NCBI GenBank assembly: GCA_964230605.1
Contig: CAXRIN010000030.1
Span: forward strand, 1-49,105
From: GCA-002722245 sp964230605
GTDB lineage: Bacteria; Bacteroidota; Bacteroidia; Flavobacteriales_C; GCA-002722245
Reading direction: 5' to 3'
Length of the DNA stretch: 49,105 bases
Shown here: one piece after another, positions 24,616 to 33,641 of the stretch
Layout: the number at the start of each line of letters is the position of its first letter
Numbering within the stretch: the first letter of the stretch is position 1
Program-made: the position numbers and the translations under genes
Notes under the pieces: model-generated
The model's input: only the letters and a program-made list of their open reading frames with translations
Told to the model about the DNA's origin: nothing
Database searches by the model: none

Positions 24616-24680
24616 CAGATCACAAAAATAGATAATTAAAACAGTGGAAAAGTTTAAAAGTCTGTTAACAAAGAAATGCT

Positions 24681-24688
24681 TATTTTTG
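24681..24688 (+). promoter_or_regulatory. -7 element (TATTTTTG) of the aldolase promoter
   Basis: TATTTTTG matches the Bacteroidota -7 consensus, 26 bp before the ATG at 24715. No clear -33 TTG at the right spacing was found. Confidence 0.5.
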
Positions 24689-24714
24689 GGCTTCAAATTT
24701 AAATAGACAGAAAA

Positions 24715-25803
24715 ATGAGTGAAACTGCTGTAAAAATTGGACCAGGTGTTGTTACCGGTGATGGTGTTCAGGAAGTATTCAGAGTAGCAAAAGAAAATCA
24801 ATTTGCTTTACCAGGTGTAAACGTTGTATCGTCAAACAGTATTAATGGAGTTTTAGAGACTGCTGCTGCGGTTGATTCTCCTGTAATTGTGCAATTCTCA
24901 AATGGAGGTGCTCAATTTATTGCTGGAAAAGGTTTAGGTAACGCTGGTGAAAAAGGAGCTATTGCAGGTGCTATCTCAGGTGCTGAGCACGTTTGGAACA
25001 TGGCAGATAAATATGGTGCAACAGCAATGTTACATACTGATCACTGTGCTAAGAAATTATTGCCTTGGATCGACGGTTTATTAGATGCAGGAGAGGAGTT
25101 TTACAAAGCTCATGGTGTGCCGTTATTTTCATCTCACATGATTGATCTTTCTGAAGAGTCTTTGGAAGAAAATATGGAAATCTGTAAAAGATACCTTGAC
25201 AGAATGAGCAAGATGGGAATGACTTTAGAGATTGAGTTAGGAATCACTGGAGGAGAAGAAGATGGTGTTGATAACTCTGATGTTGATGAGTCTAAATTAT
25301 ATACTCAACCAGAAGAAGTTGCTTACGCATGGGATGAGTTAAGCAAAGTTTCTGATAAATTCACTGTTGCTGCTGCATTCGGAAATGTTCACGGTGTATA
25401 CAAGCCAGGAAACGTTAAGTTGACTCCGAAAATTTTAGATAATTCACAAAAATTCTTAGAGCAAAGAGACGGATTAGCTGAAAAGCCAGTTTCTTTTGTA
25501 TTCCATGGAGGTTCAGGTTCTTCAGTTGAAGAAATCAGAGAAGCTATTTCTTATGGATCAGTAAAAATGAATATTGATACTGATTTACAATGGGCTTTCT
25601 GGGATGGAATTAAAAACTTCTACACAGAAAATAAAGATTACTTACAAGGACAAATTGGTAATCCAACTGGGGCTGATGCTCCTAACAAGAAATATTATGA
25701 TCCTAGAGTTTGGTTAAGAAAAGCAGAGCTTTCTTTCGTTGAGAGATTAAAGTTAGCTTTCGAAGACTTAAACAATATTGGAACAATGAAGTACTTCAAG
25801 TAA
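24715..25803 (+). CDS. fbaA: Class II fructose-bisphosphate aldolase
   Basis: A 362-residue zinc aldolase of the long FbaA type (E. coli enzyme about 359 residues). Visible features: FALPGVNVVSSNSINGVLETAA near the start, the zinc ligands in MLHTDHCAKKLLPW, the E of LEIELGITGGEEDGV, H in AAFGNVHGVYKPG, the phosphate loop VFHGGSGSSVEEI, and NIDTDLQWAFWDGI. It interconverts fructose-1,6-bisphosphate with dihydroxyacetone phosphate and glyceraldehyde-3-phosphate in glycolysis and gluconeogenesis. Its codon use is visibly more biased than its neighbours, as expected for a highly expressed gene. A strong terminator follows at 25824. Confidence 0.96.
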   Translation: MSETAVKIGPGVVTGDGVQEVFRVAKENQFALPGVNVVSSNSINGVLETAAAVDSPVIVQFSNGGAQFIAGKGLGNAGEKGAIAGAISGAEHVWNMADKYGATAMLHTDHCAKKLLPWIDGLLDAGEEFYKAHGVPLFSSHMIDLSEESLEENMEICKRYLDRMSKMGMTLEIELGITGGEEDGVDNSDVDESKLYTQPEEVAYAWDELSKVSDKFTVAAAFGNVHGVYKPGNVKLTPKILDNSQKFLEQRDGLAEKPVSFVFHGGSGSSVEEIREAISYGSVKMNIDTDLQWAFWDGIKNFYTENKDYLQGQIGNPTGADAPNKKYYDPRVWLRKAELSFVERLKLAFEDLNNIGTMKYFK

Positions 25804-25823
25804 AAAGCTTCAAAATTAGTATT

Positions 25824-25852
25824 AAAGCCCAGCATTTGCTGGGCTTTTTTTA
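25824..25852 (+). terminator. Intrinsic terminator after fbaA
   Basis: AAAGCCCAGC (25824-25833... arm) pairs with GCTGGGCTTT over a four-base loop, followed by a run of T. The strong G+C-rich stem is 21 bp after the fbaA stop. Confidence 0.9.
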
Positions 25853-25888
25853 TGGGAACCAAATTGGTTGAATCGCGTAATAAGTGGC

Positions 25889-27367
25889 ATGGAAAAGACT
25901 ATCGAACCTCTTTATAGAAAGCTTTTTGATAAAACTCGTGAAATTTCTGGAATTGGTGTTTGGCATGTTGATTTGATTAATCATACGTTGTTTTGGGATG
26001 AAAACACAAAGAAGATTCATGAAGTTGAGCTGGATTATGTTCCGGATTTAGAAAGCGGGATTAATTTTTACAAAGAAGGATTTAGTAGAGACGAAATAGC
26101 ACGTTTGTGTAATAACATAATTGAGAATGGAGAATCCTTTGAAACCGAATTAGAGATTGTTACCACAAAAGGGACAGAGATTTGGGTGAAGTCAATTGGT
26201 ATGCCGCAATTTGGGGATGCTGATGAGGTAGTTGGGTTTTACGGTACCTTTCAAGAAGTTACAACTGAGAAGAAAAAGCTGGAAGAGGTTTCCAGATTAA
26301 AAGAGCGCGCTGTAATTGCGGCGGCTGTAGGTAATGTTGGGATTTGGGATTGGGATGTAGTTAAAAACGAGCTTGTATGGGATGATCAAATGTATGCTCT
26401 TTATGGTATTAAATCTAGTGATTTTTCCGGAGCTTACGAAGCTTGGCAAAATGGTTTGCATCCAGAAGATAAGGAGCCTGGAGATCAACTTATTCAAGAG
26501 GCGTTGCAGGGGAATAAAGAGTTTGATACTCAATTTCGAGTTCTTTGGCCTAATGGAGAGATAAGATTTATTCAGGCAAAAGCAACTGTTTTTAGGGATG
26601 AGAATGGATTACCATTGAGAATGTTAGGAACGAATTGGGATATCACCGAGGAGGTTAAAAGAAACAAAGAATTAGAGGAACTTACAACAAAACTTGCTTT
26701 GAGCAATGAGCAATTGGAAGAGTTTGCCTACGTTGCTTCCCATGATTTAAAATCGCCCATAAGAAATATGGCCCATTATGCTACTTTTTTAGAAGAGGAT
26801 TTTGGAGATAAAATTGGTGGTGAAGGAAAAGAAATGCTTCAGGGGATTAAAGATCAAGCTAAAAGCATGACTGCGTTGGTGGATGATTTGTTAACTTTTT
26901 CTAGAGTGAATAAGATGAAGTTGGAGCAAAATGCTGCGCCAATGACAAGTTTAGTAAGAGAGGTTGCTGAATTTCTAAGGGTTAATGATAAAGCTGATAT
27001 TGAACTTGAATTAGAGGATTTAGGAGAGTTGAAAGTTGATATTATTAAAATGAGAGAGGTATTTAATAATTTGATTACGAATGCCATAAAATATAATGAA
27101 TCTGATGTTAAATCCATCAAAATTTGGAGAGAAGGAAATAAGGTCTTTGTGAAAGATAACGGGATTGGAATCGACTCAAAATTCAAGGAAAAGGTTTTCT
27201 CTTTTTTCAAAAGACTACACGCAAAAGATGAATATGGAGGAGGAACAGGTGCTGGGATGGCGATTGTTCAGAAAGTGCTTGAGCGGCATAAAGCAACTAT
27301 TGATTTTGAATCAAAAATTGGAGAAGGAACAACTTTTATTATAGACTTTGAATCCTGCGCGGTTTAA
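25889..27367 (+). CDS. Cytoplasmic PAS-PAS sensor histidine kinase
   Basis: A 492-residue protein with two PAS/PAC units (residues ~10-130, with ISGIGVWHVDLINHTLFW; and ~140-265, with AVGNVGIWDWDVVKNELVW), a short coiled-coil linker, a HisKA dimerisation domain with the phospho-acceptor in FAYVASHDLKSPIRNM (His near residue 288), and an ATPase domain with N box NNLITNAIKYN, G1 DNGIGID and G2 GGGTGAGMAIV. No membrane segment, so it senses an intracellular cue or one delivered through another protein. No response regulator is next to it (orphan kinase). I use ATG 25889 over TTG 25868. Its stop overlaps the convergent NlpC/P60 gene by 4 bp. Confidence 0.92.
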   Translation: MEKTIEPLYRKLFDKTREISGIGVWHVDLINHTLFWDENTKKIHEVELDYVPDLESGINFYKEGFSRDEIARLCNNIIENGESFETELEIVTTKGTEIWVKSIGMPQFGDADEVVGFYGTFQEVTTEKKKLEEVSRLKERAVIAAAVGNVGIWDWDVVKNELVWDDQMYALYGIKSSDFSGAYEAWQNGLHPEDKEPGDQLIQEALQGNKEFDTQFRVLWPNGEIRFIQAKATVFRDENGLPLRMLGTNWDITEEVKRNKELEELTTKLALSNEQLEEFAYVASHDLKSPIRNMAHYATFLEEDFGDKIGGEGKEMLQGIKDQAKSMTALVDDLLTFSRVNKMKLEQNAAPMTSLVREVAEFLRVNDKADIELELEDLGELKVDIIKMREVFNNLITNAIKYNESDVKSIKIWREGNKVFVKDNGIGIDSKFKEKVFSFFKRLHAKDEYGGGTGAGMAIVQKVLERHKATIDFESKIGEGTTFIIDFESCAV

Positions 27368-28137
27368 ATTAAGTTTTTAATTATCCTTAATTTATGCGTG
27401 TAGGAATTGGTTTCTCTATTGTAAATCCCTTGATGATCTAGCGTGTCGATTCGAACTTTGCCAGAAGCATGTATGATTTTGTTTTTGGATACCAAAATTC
27501 CTACATGCGTAATTCTACCTTCTTCATTGTCAAAGAATGCTAGATCACCTGGCTCAGCTTCTTCAACAAAAGAATAGCTATCACCTAATTCAGCTTGCTG
27601 ATATGCATCCCTTGGTATAACAATATTGTTGATTTTATATACTATTTGGCTGAACCCACTACAATCAATTCCAAATGGTGATTTACCTCCCCACAAATAT
27701 GGAGCGTTTAAGTACATGAGTGCATCTTCAACAATTTTATCTTTCGACCCTATTTTAGCAGGTACAGAAACATTGCCGTTAAAGGTTACAACTTCATTCC
27801 CTATTTTAAATTGATCGTTTTTAAAGTGGGGTAGGGAGCTACCTTGAACGATTGGAAGCAGATTGTTTTTATATTCAATTACTTGAACTAAATCCGTAGT
27901 ACAATGATAAGGCGAGTTTGAAATTTGAGAAAACTCCGATTCTCCAATGGATAAGTATTGTTTTCTGCAAATCCAACATTCGTAATTATCGTAATGAACT
28001 TTTACTTTAATAAATTTTTCGGCTTCTTCAATAATGGTGAAAACATCACCAAACAGCAATTGAGTTATCATCTCGCTTTTATCAGAAGCTTCAGCTCTTC
28101 CAGGGACTACACTAAGTTCAATAATTCCGTACTTCAT
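27364..28137 (-). CDS. NlpC/P60-family (C40) cell-wall peptidase
   Basis: A 257-residue protein. An SH3b-like region (residues 1-110, with the start MKYGIIELSVVPGRAEASDKSEMITQLLFG) precedes a catalytic NlpC/P60 domain: active cysteine in FGIDCSGFSQIVYK, histidine in RITHVGILV, and IIHASG completing the site. This is the architecture of dipeptidyl-peptidase VI-like enzymes that cleave gamma-D-Glu-diamino acid bonds in peptidoglycan peptides. No signal peptide is visible with ATG 28137, fitting a cytoplasmic recycling enzyme. The longer reading frame begins with a TTG inside the terminator hairpin at 28171 and is not real. Confidence 0.88.
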   Translation of the reverse strand: MKYGIIELSVVPGRAEASDKSEMITQLLFGDVFTIIEEAEKFIKVKVHYDNYECWICRKQYLSIGESEFSQISNSPYHCTTDLVQVIEYKNNLLPIVQGSSLPHFKNDQFKIGNEVVTFNGNVSVPAKIGSKDKIVEDALMYLNAPYLWGGKSPFGIDCSGFSQIVYKINNIVIPRDAYQQAELGDSYSFVEEAEPGDLAFFDNEEGRITHVGILVSKNKIIHASGKVRIDTLDHQGIYNRETNSYTHKLRIIKNLI

Positions 28138-28170
28138 AACTTGAAATTGAGCTGTAAAAATGCTCAAAAA

Positions 28171-28197
28171 AAAGCCCAAGATGAAATCTTGGGCTTA
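28171..28197 (-). terminator. Intrinsic terminator of the lolA gene
   Basis: On the minus strand AAGCCCAAGAT pairs with ATCTTGGGCTT across a three-base loop, followed by eight T. It lies 26 bp after the lolA stop codon and separates it from the NlpC/P60 gene. Confidence 0.88.
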
Positions 28198-28222
28198 AAA
28201 GATATTAACGTGTTTTAATAAC

Positions 28223-28951
28223 TTATTTGCTATCACTTGTGTCGTCACAATCCCAGCCTTTGTCTGCTGGCCATCTTTCGCACTCGCACTTAAAAGTGTC
28301 ATCTGCGATTACTTTATCATATTCCACTTTGTTTACTTCTACAGCAAACACTTTTGGACTTGTTTTGCGAAATAATTCAATCTTTTTGATTTCGTTTGTT
28401 TGTGAATTTACAAAAAGAGTAATGCTTCTGTATGGTTGAGGATTTCCACCTTCAGGATATAAATCAATTAAGTCCAATACAACCCCATTAATTGTTTTTT
28501 GTCCCATGTAGCGGTATTTATACCCCTCTTCATAGATTGTGAACATTTCTTGTGGAGAAAATTCGTCTGGATCATTAAAGTTTGCCAATCCAATTGTAAC
28601 TTCTTTGTCTTCTGTAATAACGTCGGCAGTACTTTTACCATCACTTATTTTTTCAGCTCCAAAAATATTATACCAGTATTTTTCTCCTTTTATAATAAGT
28701 TTACCTTTTTGGCTTTCTTTCATATCACCATTTTTTAAAGTGAAAGTAAAATCAAGCGAAATAGTTTTCTTAGATTTTGTATTAACAGAAACTGCATTTA
28801 ATATTTCAGTTGCTTTTGGATCTTTTTGAGGAGCAGCGTTAGTGATAGTAATAGTAGCTGGCTCAGCAACAGAGATTGCAGGAGTGGCTTCTTTAGGTAG
28901 TTCATTATTGTTTAATGATGCTGCAAATAATAGTGCAAATAAGCTTTTCAT
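28223..28951 (-). CDS. lolA: LolA-like outer-membrane lipoprotein carrier protein
   Basis: A 242-residue protein with a short hydrophobic N-terminus (MKSLFALLFAASLN), a low-complexity spacer to ~residue 50, and a LolA fold: KTISLDFTFTLKNGDMKESQKGKLIIKGEKYWYNIFG, then DLYPEGGNPQPYRSITLFVNSQTNEIKKIELF. It should shuttle lipoproteins from the inner to the outer membrane in the periplasm. It ends with a C-terminal C-x-C and WDC cluster (KCECERWPADKGWDCDD), a feature often seen in Bacteroidota LolA. It is transcribed in the same direction as ftsK, with its own promoter candidate at the ftsK stop. Confidence 0.88.
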   Translation of the reverse strand: MKSLFALLFAASLNNNELPKEATPAISVAEPATITITNAAPQKDPKATEILNAVSVNTKSKKTISLDFTFTLKNGDMKESQKGKLIIKGEKYWYNIFGAEKISDGKSTADVITEDKEVTIGLANFNDPDEFSPQEMFTIYEEGYKYRYMGQKTINGVVLDLIDLYPEGGNPQPYRSITLFVNSQTNEIKKIELFRKTSPKVFAVEVNKVEYDKVIADDTFKCECERWPADKGWDCDDTSDSK

Positions 28952-28971
28952 TTATCTTAAAAATTATGGTT

Positions 28972-28979
28972 CAAAGTTA
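28972..28979 (-). promoter_or_regulatory. lolA promoter -7 element (TAACTTTG) overlapping the ftsK stop codon
   Basis: The minus strand reads TAACTTTG, a full consensus match, 20 bp before the lolA ATG. A TTG lies 17 bases upstream, within the ftsK 3' end. It therefore gives lolA an internal start site in addition to any read-through from ftsK. Confidence 0.5.
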
Positions 28980-31643
28980 ATTATTTGTTTTGATTTCAAG
29001 GTCTATCAATTTCTGTTCCAAACTGATTTCATCAGGAATTAAAACTTGTCTGGCTTTACTTCCTTCAAAAGGACCTATGATTCCAGCGGCTTCCAATTGG
29101 TCAACAATTCTACCAGCACGGTTGTATCCTAATTTAAGTTTTCGTTGAAGTAGAGATGCAGATCCTTGTTGATGAAGTACGATTATTCTTGCGGCCTCTT
29201 CAAATTTATCATCACGATCATCCATGTCAATATCAGCCATGCCTCCACCTTCTCCATTTGGATCAACATATTCAGGTAAATGATAGGCGTCTGGGTAGCC
29301 TCTTTGTTCACCAATGAATTCACAAATTTCTTCAACTTCTGGAGTGTCAACAAAAGCACATTGGATACGGATTAAATCGTTACCTGTACTTAGTAGCATA
29401 TCACCTCGACCAATTAATTGATCAGCACCTCCTGCGTCCAGAATTGTTCTAGAGTCGATTTTAGACGTTACTCTAAATGCAATTCTAGCTGGGAAGTTAG
29501 CTTTAATTGTACCAGTAATAATGTTTACGGATGGACGTTGTGTGGCAACGATTAAGTGAATACCTATAGCTCTTGCAAGCTGAGCTAAACGAGCAATTGG
29601 TGTTTCAATCTCTTTACCGGCAGTCATAATTAAATCTGCAAACTCATCAATAACCAAAACAATATATGGTAGGAATCTATGACCTTTTTCAGGGTTTAGC
29701 TTTCTTTGTTTGAACTTAGCGTTATACTCTTTAATGTTTCTACAATGAGCATTTTTTAGTAGCTCATATCGGTCATCCATTTCAATACAAAGCGAATTGA
29801 CGGTATTTACAACTTTTTGCGTGTCTGTAATAATTGGTTCTTCCTCATCAGGAAGCTTAGCCAAGAAATGTCTGTATAGTTTATTGAAAAGTGTAAGTTC
29901 AACCTTTTTTGGGTCAACCAAAACTAATTTTAGTTCAGATGGATGTTTACGGTAAAGTAAACTTACTAGAATAGCGTTAAGACCAACCGATTTACCTTGT
30001 CCAGTTGCCCCTGCCATTAATAAGTGGGGCATTTTAGCTAAATCTATAGTGAATGTCTCGTTAGTAATGGTTTTACCAAGAGCAAGCGGTAATTCCATTT
30101 TGGCGTTTTGGAAAGCCTTAGAAGATATAGCTGTGTGCATTGAAACTATATCAGGGTTAGGATTTGGAACCTCAATACCAATAGTTCCTTTTCCAGGTAT
30201 AGGAGCTATAATACGAATACCAAGCGCCGCAAGTGAAAGAGCAATATCGTCTTCTAAGTTTTTGATTTTTGAAATTCTAACTCCTGGAGCAGGTACAATT
30301 TCGTAAAGCGTTATAGTTGGACCAATTGTAGCTTTTATGGAATCAATTTCAATTTTGTAGTTCTTAAGTGTGTTTACAATATTGTTTTTGTTTTCCTCTA
30401 GAATTGCAGGGTCTACTGTTTGTTTAACGCCTTGATCATATTGATTAAGTAAATCGATAGAAGGGAAGTGGTAATCACCTAAATCAAGTGTTGGGTCATA
30501 TTCACCAAATTCTCTAACCTTCTCATTTATTTGTTCCTCAGTAAGTAATTCTTCTTCCTCTGGAGATTCTTCAATCTCAAATGAAAGTTCATCTGATTCT
30601 GTTTTTTCTTCTGGCTCATCAGTAGAAGAAATTAAGTCGAAGTTAACAGAGTTTTGATCTTCTTCATTTAGTTCATCTTCACTTTGCTCTTGTGTACTAA
30701 AAGGAACTTCTTCGTGTTGGTTCTCTTCAACCGTATCAATCTCTAATTCAGTTGAAAATGGTATGCTTTCAGTAGTGATTAATTCAGGTTCGTCAATTGG
30801 CTCATTCTCTGTTGAATCGACTTCATCTTCATAAGAGGCTGTCGTTGTATTCTCTTCTGTAGGAAGAACCGTTTTGAAACCGTTTTGTGTGTTGATGAAA
30901 TTATTTTCAACTTTTTCTTCTGATTGATTGTTCGAGGTTGATTTGTCAAAAAGATTACTAAAGACGTATTCAAGTTTAATACCTAGAGAAAATCTTGAAA
31001 TAATAATTCCAGTAAATAGGAGTAAGAAAATAACACCCCAAGTACCTGCAATGTGATCGAGCCAAATATTTATCTGTGATCCAAGAGCCCCTCCGTAATT
31101 AAAATCACTTGATTTAAATAGTAATCCAAAAAAAGTAGCTCCCCAAATCATGATAGGGAGTGTTTTTTTGAAAGTAGATTTTATGGGTAAGATTTCCTTT
31201 TTGAACGCAAGTTTTACTCCAGTAATGAAAAGAATAAATGGTATTCCAAAAGCAAGTACACCAAAGCCTTTAAACATGAAGAAATGAGAAAGTTTAGCTC
31301 CTATTGTACCCATTTGATTTTGGGCATTGTTTGAGTAATTATAATTTTCGTTGAATACCTCAAAACCTGTTGTACTCCAGTTTTCAACTTTATCTTGATC
31401 AACTTCCCAGGAAAAGAAATAAGATACAAAGCTGAAAGTTAAAAATATTGCGGCTAAGGTAGAGGTTAAACCAACCAGATATCTATTTCTGTCGTTTTCA
31501 AAGAAGGTGTATACCGGGAATAGTATTTTTTTAAATGAAAAGCTTTTGCTAGAACCGCTTTTGACTGATTTTTCCTTTGACTTTTTATTTTCCTTAGGAG
31601 GTGTTTTAAATGTGTTTCCTTGTTGTTTTTTCTTTCCAAACAT
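28977..31643 (-). CDS. ftsK: DNA translocase FtsK
   Basis: An 888-residue FtsK/SpoIIIE protein from ATG 31643. Order: basic N-terminus, four membrane segments in residues ~40-220 (e.g. YLVGLTSTLAAIFLTFSFV), a long acidic Glu/Ser/Thr-rich linker (~230-370), then the motor with Walker A GATGQGKSVGLNAI and Walker B LVIDEFADLIM, and a C-terminal gamma winged helix (GSASLLQRKLKLGYNRAGRIVDQLEAAGIIGP). It pumps DNA at the division septum and aids chromosome dimer resolution. The linker is shorter than in E. coli. A TTG eight codons upstream is possible but ATG is preferred. Confidence 0.96.
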   Translation of the reverse strand: MFGKKKQQGNTFKTPPKENKKSKEKSVKSGSSKSFSFKKILFPVYTFFENDRNRYLVGLTSTLAAIFLTFSFVSYFFSWEVDQDKVENWSTTGFEVFNENYNYSNNAQNQMGTIGAKLSHFFMFKGFGVLAFGIPFILFITGVKLAFKKEILPIKSTFKKTLPIMIWGATFFGLLFKSSDFNYGGALGSQINIWLDHIAGTWGVIFLLLFTGIIISRFSLGIKLEYVFSNLFDKSTSNNQSEEKVENNFINTQNGFKTVLPTEENTTTASYEDEVDSTENEPIDEPELITTESIPFSTELEIDTVEENQHEEVPFSTQEQSEDELNEEDQNSVNFDLISSTDEPEEKTESDELSFEIEESPEEEELLTEEQINEKVREFGEYDPTLDLGDYHFPSIDLLNQYDQGVKQTVDPAILEENKNNIVNTLKNYKIEIDSIKATIGPTITLYEIVPAPGVRISKIKNLEDDIALSLAALGIRIIAPIPGKGTIGIEVPNPNPDIVSMHTAISSKAFQNAKMELPLALGKTITNETFTIDLAKMPHLLMAGATGQGKSVGLNAILVSLLYRKHPSELKLVLVDPKKVELTLFNKLYRHFLAKLPDEEEPIITDTQKVVNTVNSLCIEMDDRYELLKNAHCRNIKEYNAKFKQRKLNPEKGHRFLPYIVLVIDEFADLIMTAGKEIETPIARLAQLARAIGIHLIVATQRPSVNIITGTIKANFPARIAFRVTSKIDSRTILDAGGADQLIGRGDMLLSTGNDLIRIQCAFVDTPEVEEICEFIGEQRGYPDAYHLPEYVDPNGEGGGMADIDMDDRDDKFEEAARIIVLHQQGSASLLQRKLKLGYNRAGRIVDQLEAAGIIGPFEGSKARQVLIPDEISLEQKLIDLEIKTNN

Positions 31644-31743
31644 GCTGTTCCTCTTCAACTTAATCAACTATAAAAATAATCTCAAGACTAGGCTGTTGTT
31701 AGATAGAACTTTAAAAGTTTTGCACTATTGTTTTTTGAAAGGG

Positions 31744-31777
31744 ATAAAAAAAGAGCCTTGGGTTAACAAGGCTCTTT
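31744..31777 (-). terminator. Intrinsic terminator of the repeat-protein gene
   Basis: The minus strand forms AAAGAGCCTTG with CAAGGCTCTTT across a six-base loop, followed by a T run. It begins 4 bp after the stop codon of the repeat protein. Confidence 0.88.
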
Positions 31778-31780
31778 AAA

Positions 31781-33430
31781 TTATTTAAAAAATTTCTCGA
31801 AAGATTGCCACCCTTTTCGTTGGTAGCACATTTGAGGATATACTGGGAAGTTTTTAGGTTTGTCTTTACTTGAGGTGAATTTTTCAAGCTTTTCTTTTGA
31901 ATCAATATTCAACTTTTTGACAAGCGCTTTAGCTTCTTTGTACGACATGAATTCACGTCTTGCTTTTCTGTGTTTATCCGACCATAAAAAGTCTTTAAAT
32001 CCTTTCCATCCTTTGTTTTCATATTTTCTAACAACATTAGCTGGAATATCAATTGGTTTTGGTGGTAAATGCTCAAATTCACCTTTACAATATGCAACCC
32101 ATTCTACTGAACTTGTTAAACCTAATTCGCGAACGAATTTTTTAGCCTCAGAAAATTTTCGGTATTCCATATGAGCATATGGAAAAGCTTCTGATCCAAT
32201 CCAATCACCAATCCCAATCCAACCTTTGTCTTTGTAAACACCTGATGGATTTGCAGGGATGTCTTTTGGTTTTTGAGGTAGATGAGGCATTTCACCTGCG
32301 ATGTATTGATGCCATTCTTTGTAATCGTTCAATTTTAAAGCGTGAACAAATTCTCTAGCTTCCTCATAAGGACGAAACTTACTGTACTTTTGTCTGTGAA
32401 TATTACTTTGTAAAAAGTCTTTATACCCTTTCCATCCTTCGTTAGCATATTTCCTTGCTACGTTTGTTGGGATATCATCTGGTTTTGGAGGTAAATTCGG
32501 GAAATCACCTTTACAGTATGCAATCCATTTTTCAGAAGAAGTTAAGCCAAGCTCACGTGCAAATTCTCTCGAGCTTTCAAACGATCTATATTTTCTTTTA
32601 AATGGAGCAATTGTATAGGTTCCAAACCAGTCACCATAGCCTCTCCAACCATGACCTTTGTAAACTAATTCAGGTGAATTAGGAATGTCATTCGGTTTTG
32701 CATCATAACCAGGGAGTTCACCTTTGACATACTTGAGCCATTGTTTAAGGTTTTTAAGTTTTAATCCATGAACAAATTTTCTAGCCTCTTCAAAATCCCT
32801 GGCATTATTAAGTCTTCGAACTCTTCTGTGCTCCTTTGCATTAAGGAAATCGTTCATTCCATTCCATCCTGAATCTCTGTATTTTCTCGCAACATTTGTA
32901 GGGATGTCACTAGGTTTAGGAGGAAGAACTTTAAATTCTCCTTTACAGTATTTTAACCAATATTCTGTTGATGTTAAGCCTAAACTTCTAGCAAAACTTC
33001 TTGCTTCATCAAATGGTCTATATTTTTTGTTAAGTCTAGGGTTTTCAGTTCCTAACCAATCGTTATAACCAATCCAACCTGAATCTTTGTAATGAATGTC
33101 CGGAGAAGCTGGGATTTCAGGTGGTTTTAATCCGAAATCATTTGGATTCCAGTTGCACCATTTTTTCCATTCAGCTGTCGTTTTCAAGTTTTTTTCGTGA
33201 ACAATTTTTCTAGCTTCTTTGTACGGAAGAAATTCAGTCTTTTCATAACTTCCAAGCCAGTGTTTCCATCCATTCCAAGCTTTGTATATTTCGTCTGGAT
33301 TGTGGGGTATGTCGTTAGGTTTTAGTTCACTAACTGAGCAATAAACAGCCCATTCGTAACGGTTTTTTAACCCAAGCTTTAAAACGAACTCTCGTGCTTT
33401 ATTAAAGCTTCGATACTTGTTTTTTGTCAT
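31781..33430 (-). CDS. Tandem-repeat protein resembling phage-integrase repeat units
   Basis: A 549-residue, strongly basic, soluble protein made almost only of eight repeats of about 70 residues. Each repeat starts Y/F-R-x-F/Y-x-E-A-R-x-F, has a central W..YC.G, a P-x-DIP motif, and a GW-x-G-x-x-D-W/F close. Repeats 3, 5 and 7 form one subtype (LTSSxxW, PTNVARKY, DFL), and 2, 4 and 6 another (DWxG, with P-x-x-Y-K), giving an A-B superunit of about 140 residues. The repeat resembles the PHINT-type unit (phage-integrase repeat, Pfam PF14882), known mainly as a small DNA-binding-like module. There is no integrase catalytic domain. GTG 33451 is also possible as start. The role is unknown; DNA or RNA binding is inferred from charge and aromatic content. 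Confidence 0.65.
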   Translation of the reverse strand: MTKNKYRSFNKAREFVLKLGLKNRYEWAVYCSVSELKPNDIPHNPDEIYKAWNGWKHWLGSYEKTEFLPYKEARKIVHEKNLKTTAEWKKWCNWNPNDFGLKPPEIPASPDIHYKDSGWIGYNDWLGTENPRLNKKYRPFDEARSFARSLGLTSTEYWLKYCKGEFKVLPPKPSDIPTNVARKYRDSGWNGMNDFLNAKEHRRVRRLNNARDFEEARKFVHGLKLKNLKQWLKYVKGELPGYDAKPNDIPNSPELVYKGHGWRGYGDWFGTYTIAPFKRKYRSFESSREFARELGLTSSEKWIAYCKGDFPNLPPKPDDIPTNVARKYANEGWKGYKDFLQSNIHRQKYSKFRPYEEAREFVHALKLNDYKEWHQYIAGEMPHLPQKPKDIPANPSGVYKDKGWIGIGDWIGSEAFPYAHMEYRKFSEAKKFVRELGLTSSVEWVAYCKGEFEHLPPKPIDIPANVVRKYENKGWKGFKDFLWSDKHRKARREFMSYKEAKALVKKLNIDSKEKLEKFTSSKDKPKNFPVYPQMCYQRKGWQSFEKFFK

Positions 33431-33617
33431 TTTTTTGTTTTTTTCGGTCACAACAAAAATAATATAATTTTTATTCTGTAAAATGGTTTTTTAAACAAAT
33501 TCGAGACAAAAAAAAGAACAACCAATGTTTGGTCTAGAATTTCCGATTGGAGGTAGTTTTTCAACGAATTAATTGGCTATTTACAGAGTGCTCTAAAATG
33601 AGTATTTAAAAATGGTT

Positions 33618-33625
33618 TATTTTTG
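33618..33625 (+). promoter_or_regulatory. -7 element (TATTTTTG) of the argS promoter
   Basis: TATTTTTG, full match to TAnnTTTG, 16 bp before the argS ATG. The -33 part is not clear. Confidence 0.5.
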
Positions 33626-33641
33626 CATCAAATTTTAATTC

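Noticed and set aside
24616..24801. Upstream extension of the DUF4268 gene
   Set aside because: It would overlap the fbaA promoter and coding start; no family-like sequence. ATG 24615 fits better.
28138..28179. Signal peptide on the NlpC/P60 protein
   Set aside because: The extra residues start at a TTG inside the lolA terminator hairpin; ATG 28137 is the sensible start.
30049..30306. Plus-strand frame inside ftsK
   Set aside because: Antisense shadow of the FtsK motor domain.
31781..33430. Prophage or integrated element
   Set aside because: The repeats resemble those named after phage integrases, but no integrase, tail, capsid or att site is near; it sits between housekeeping genes.
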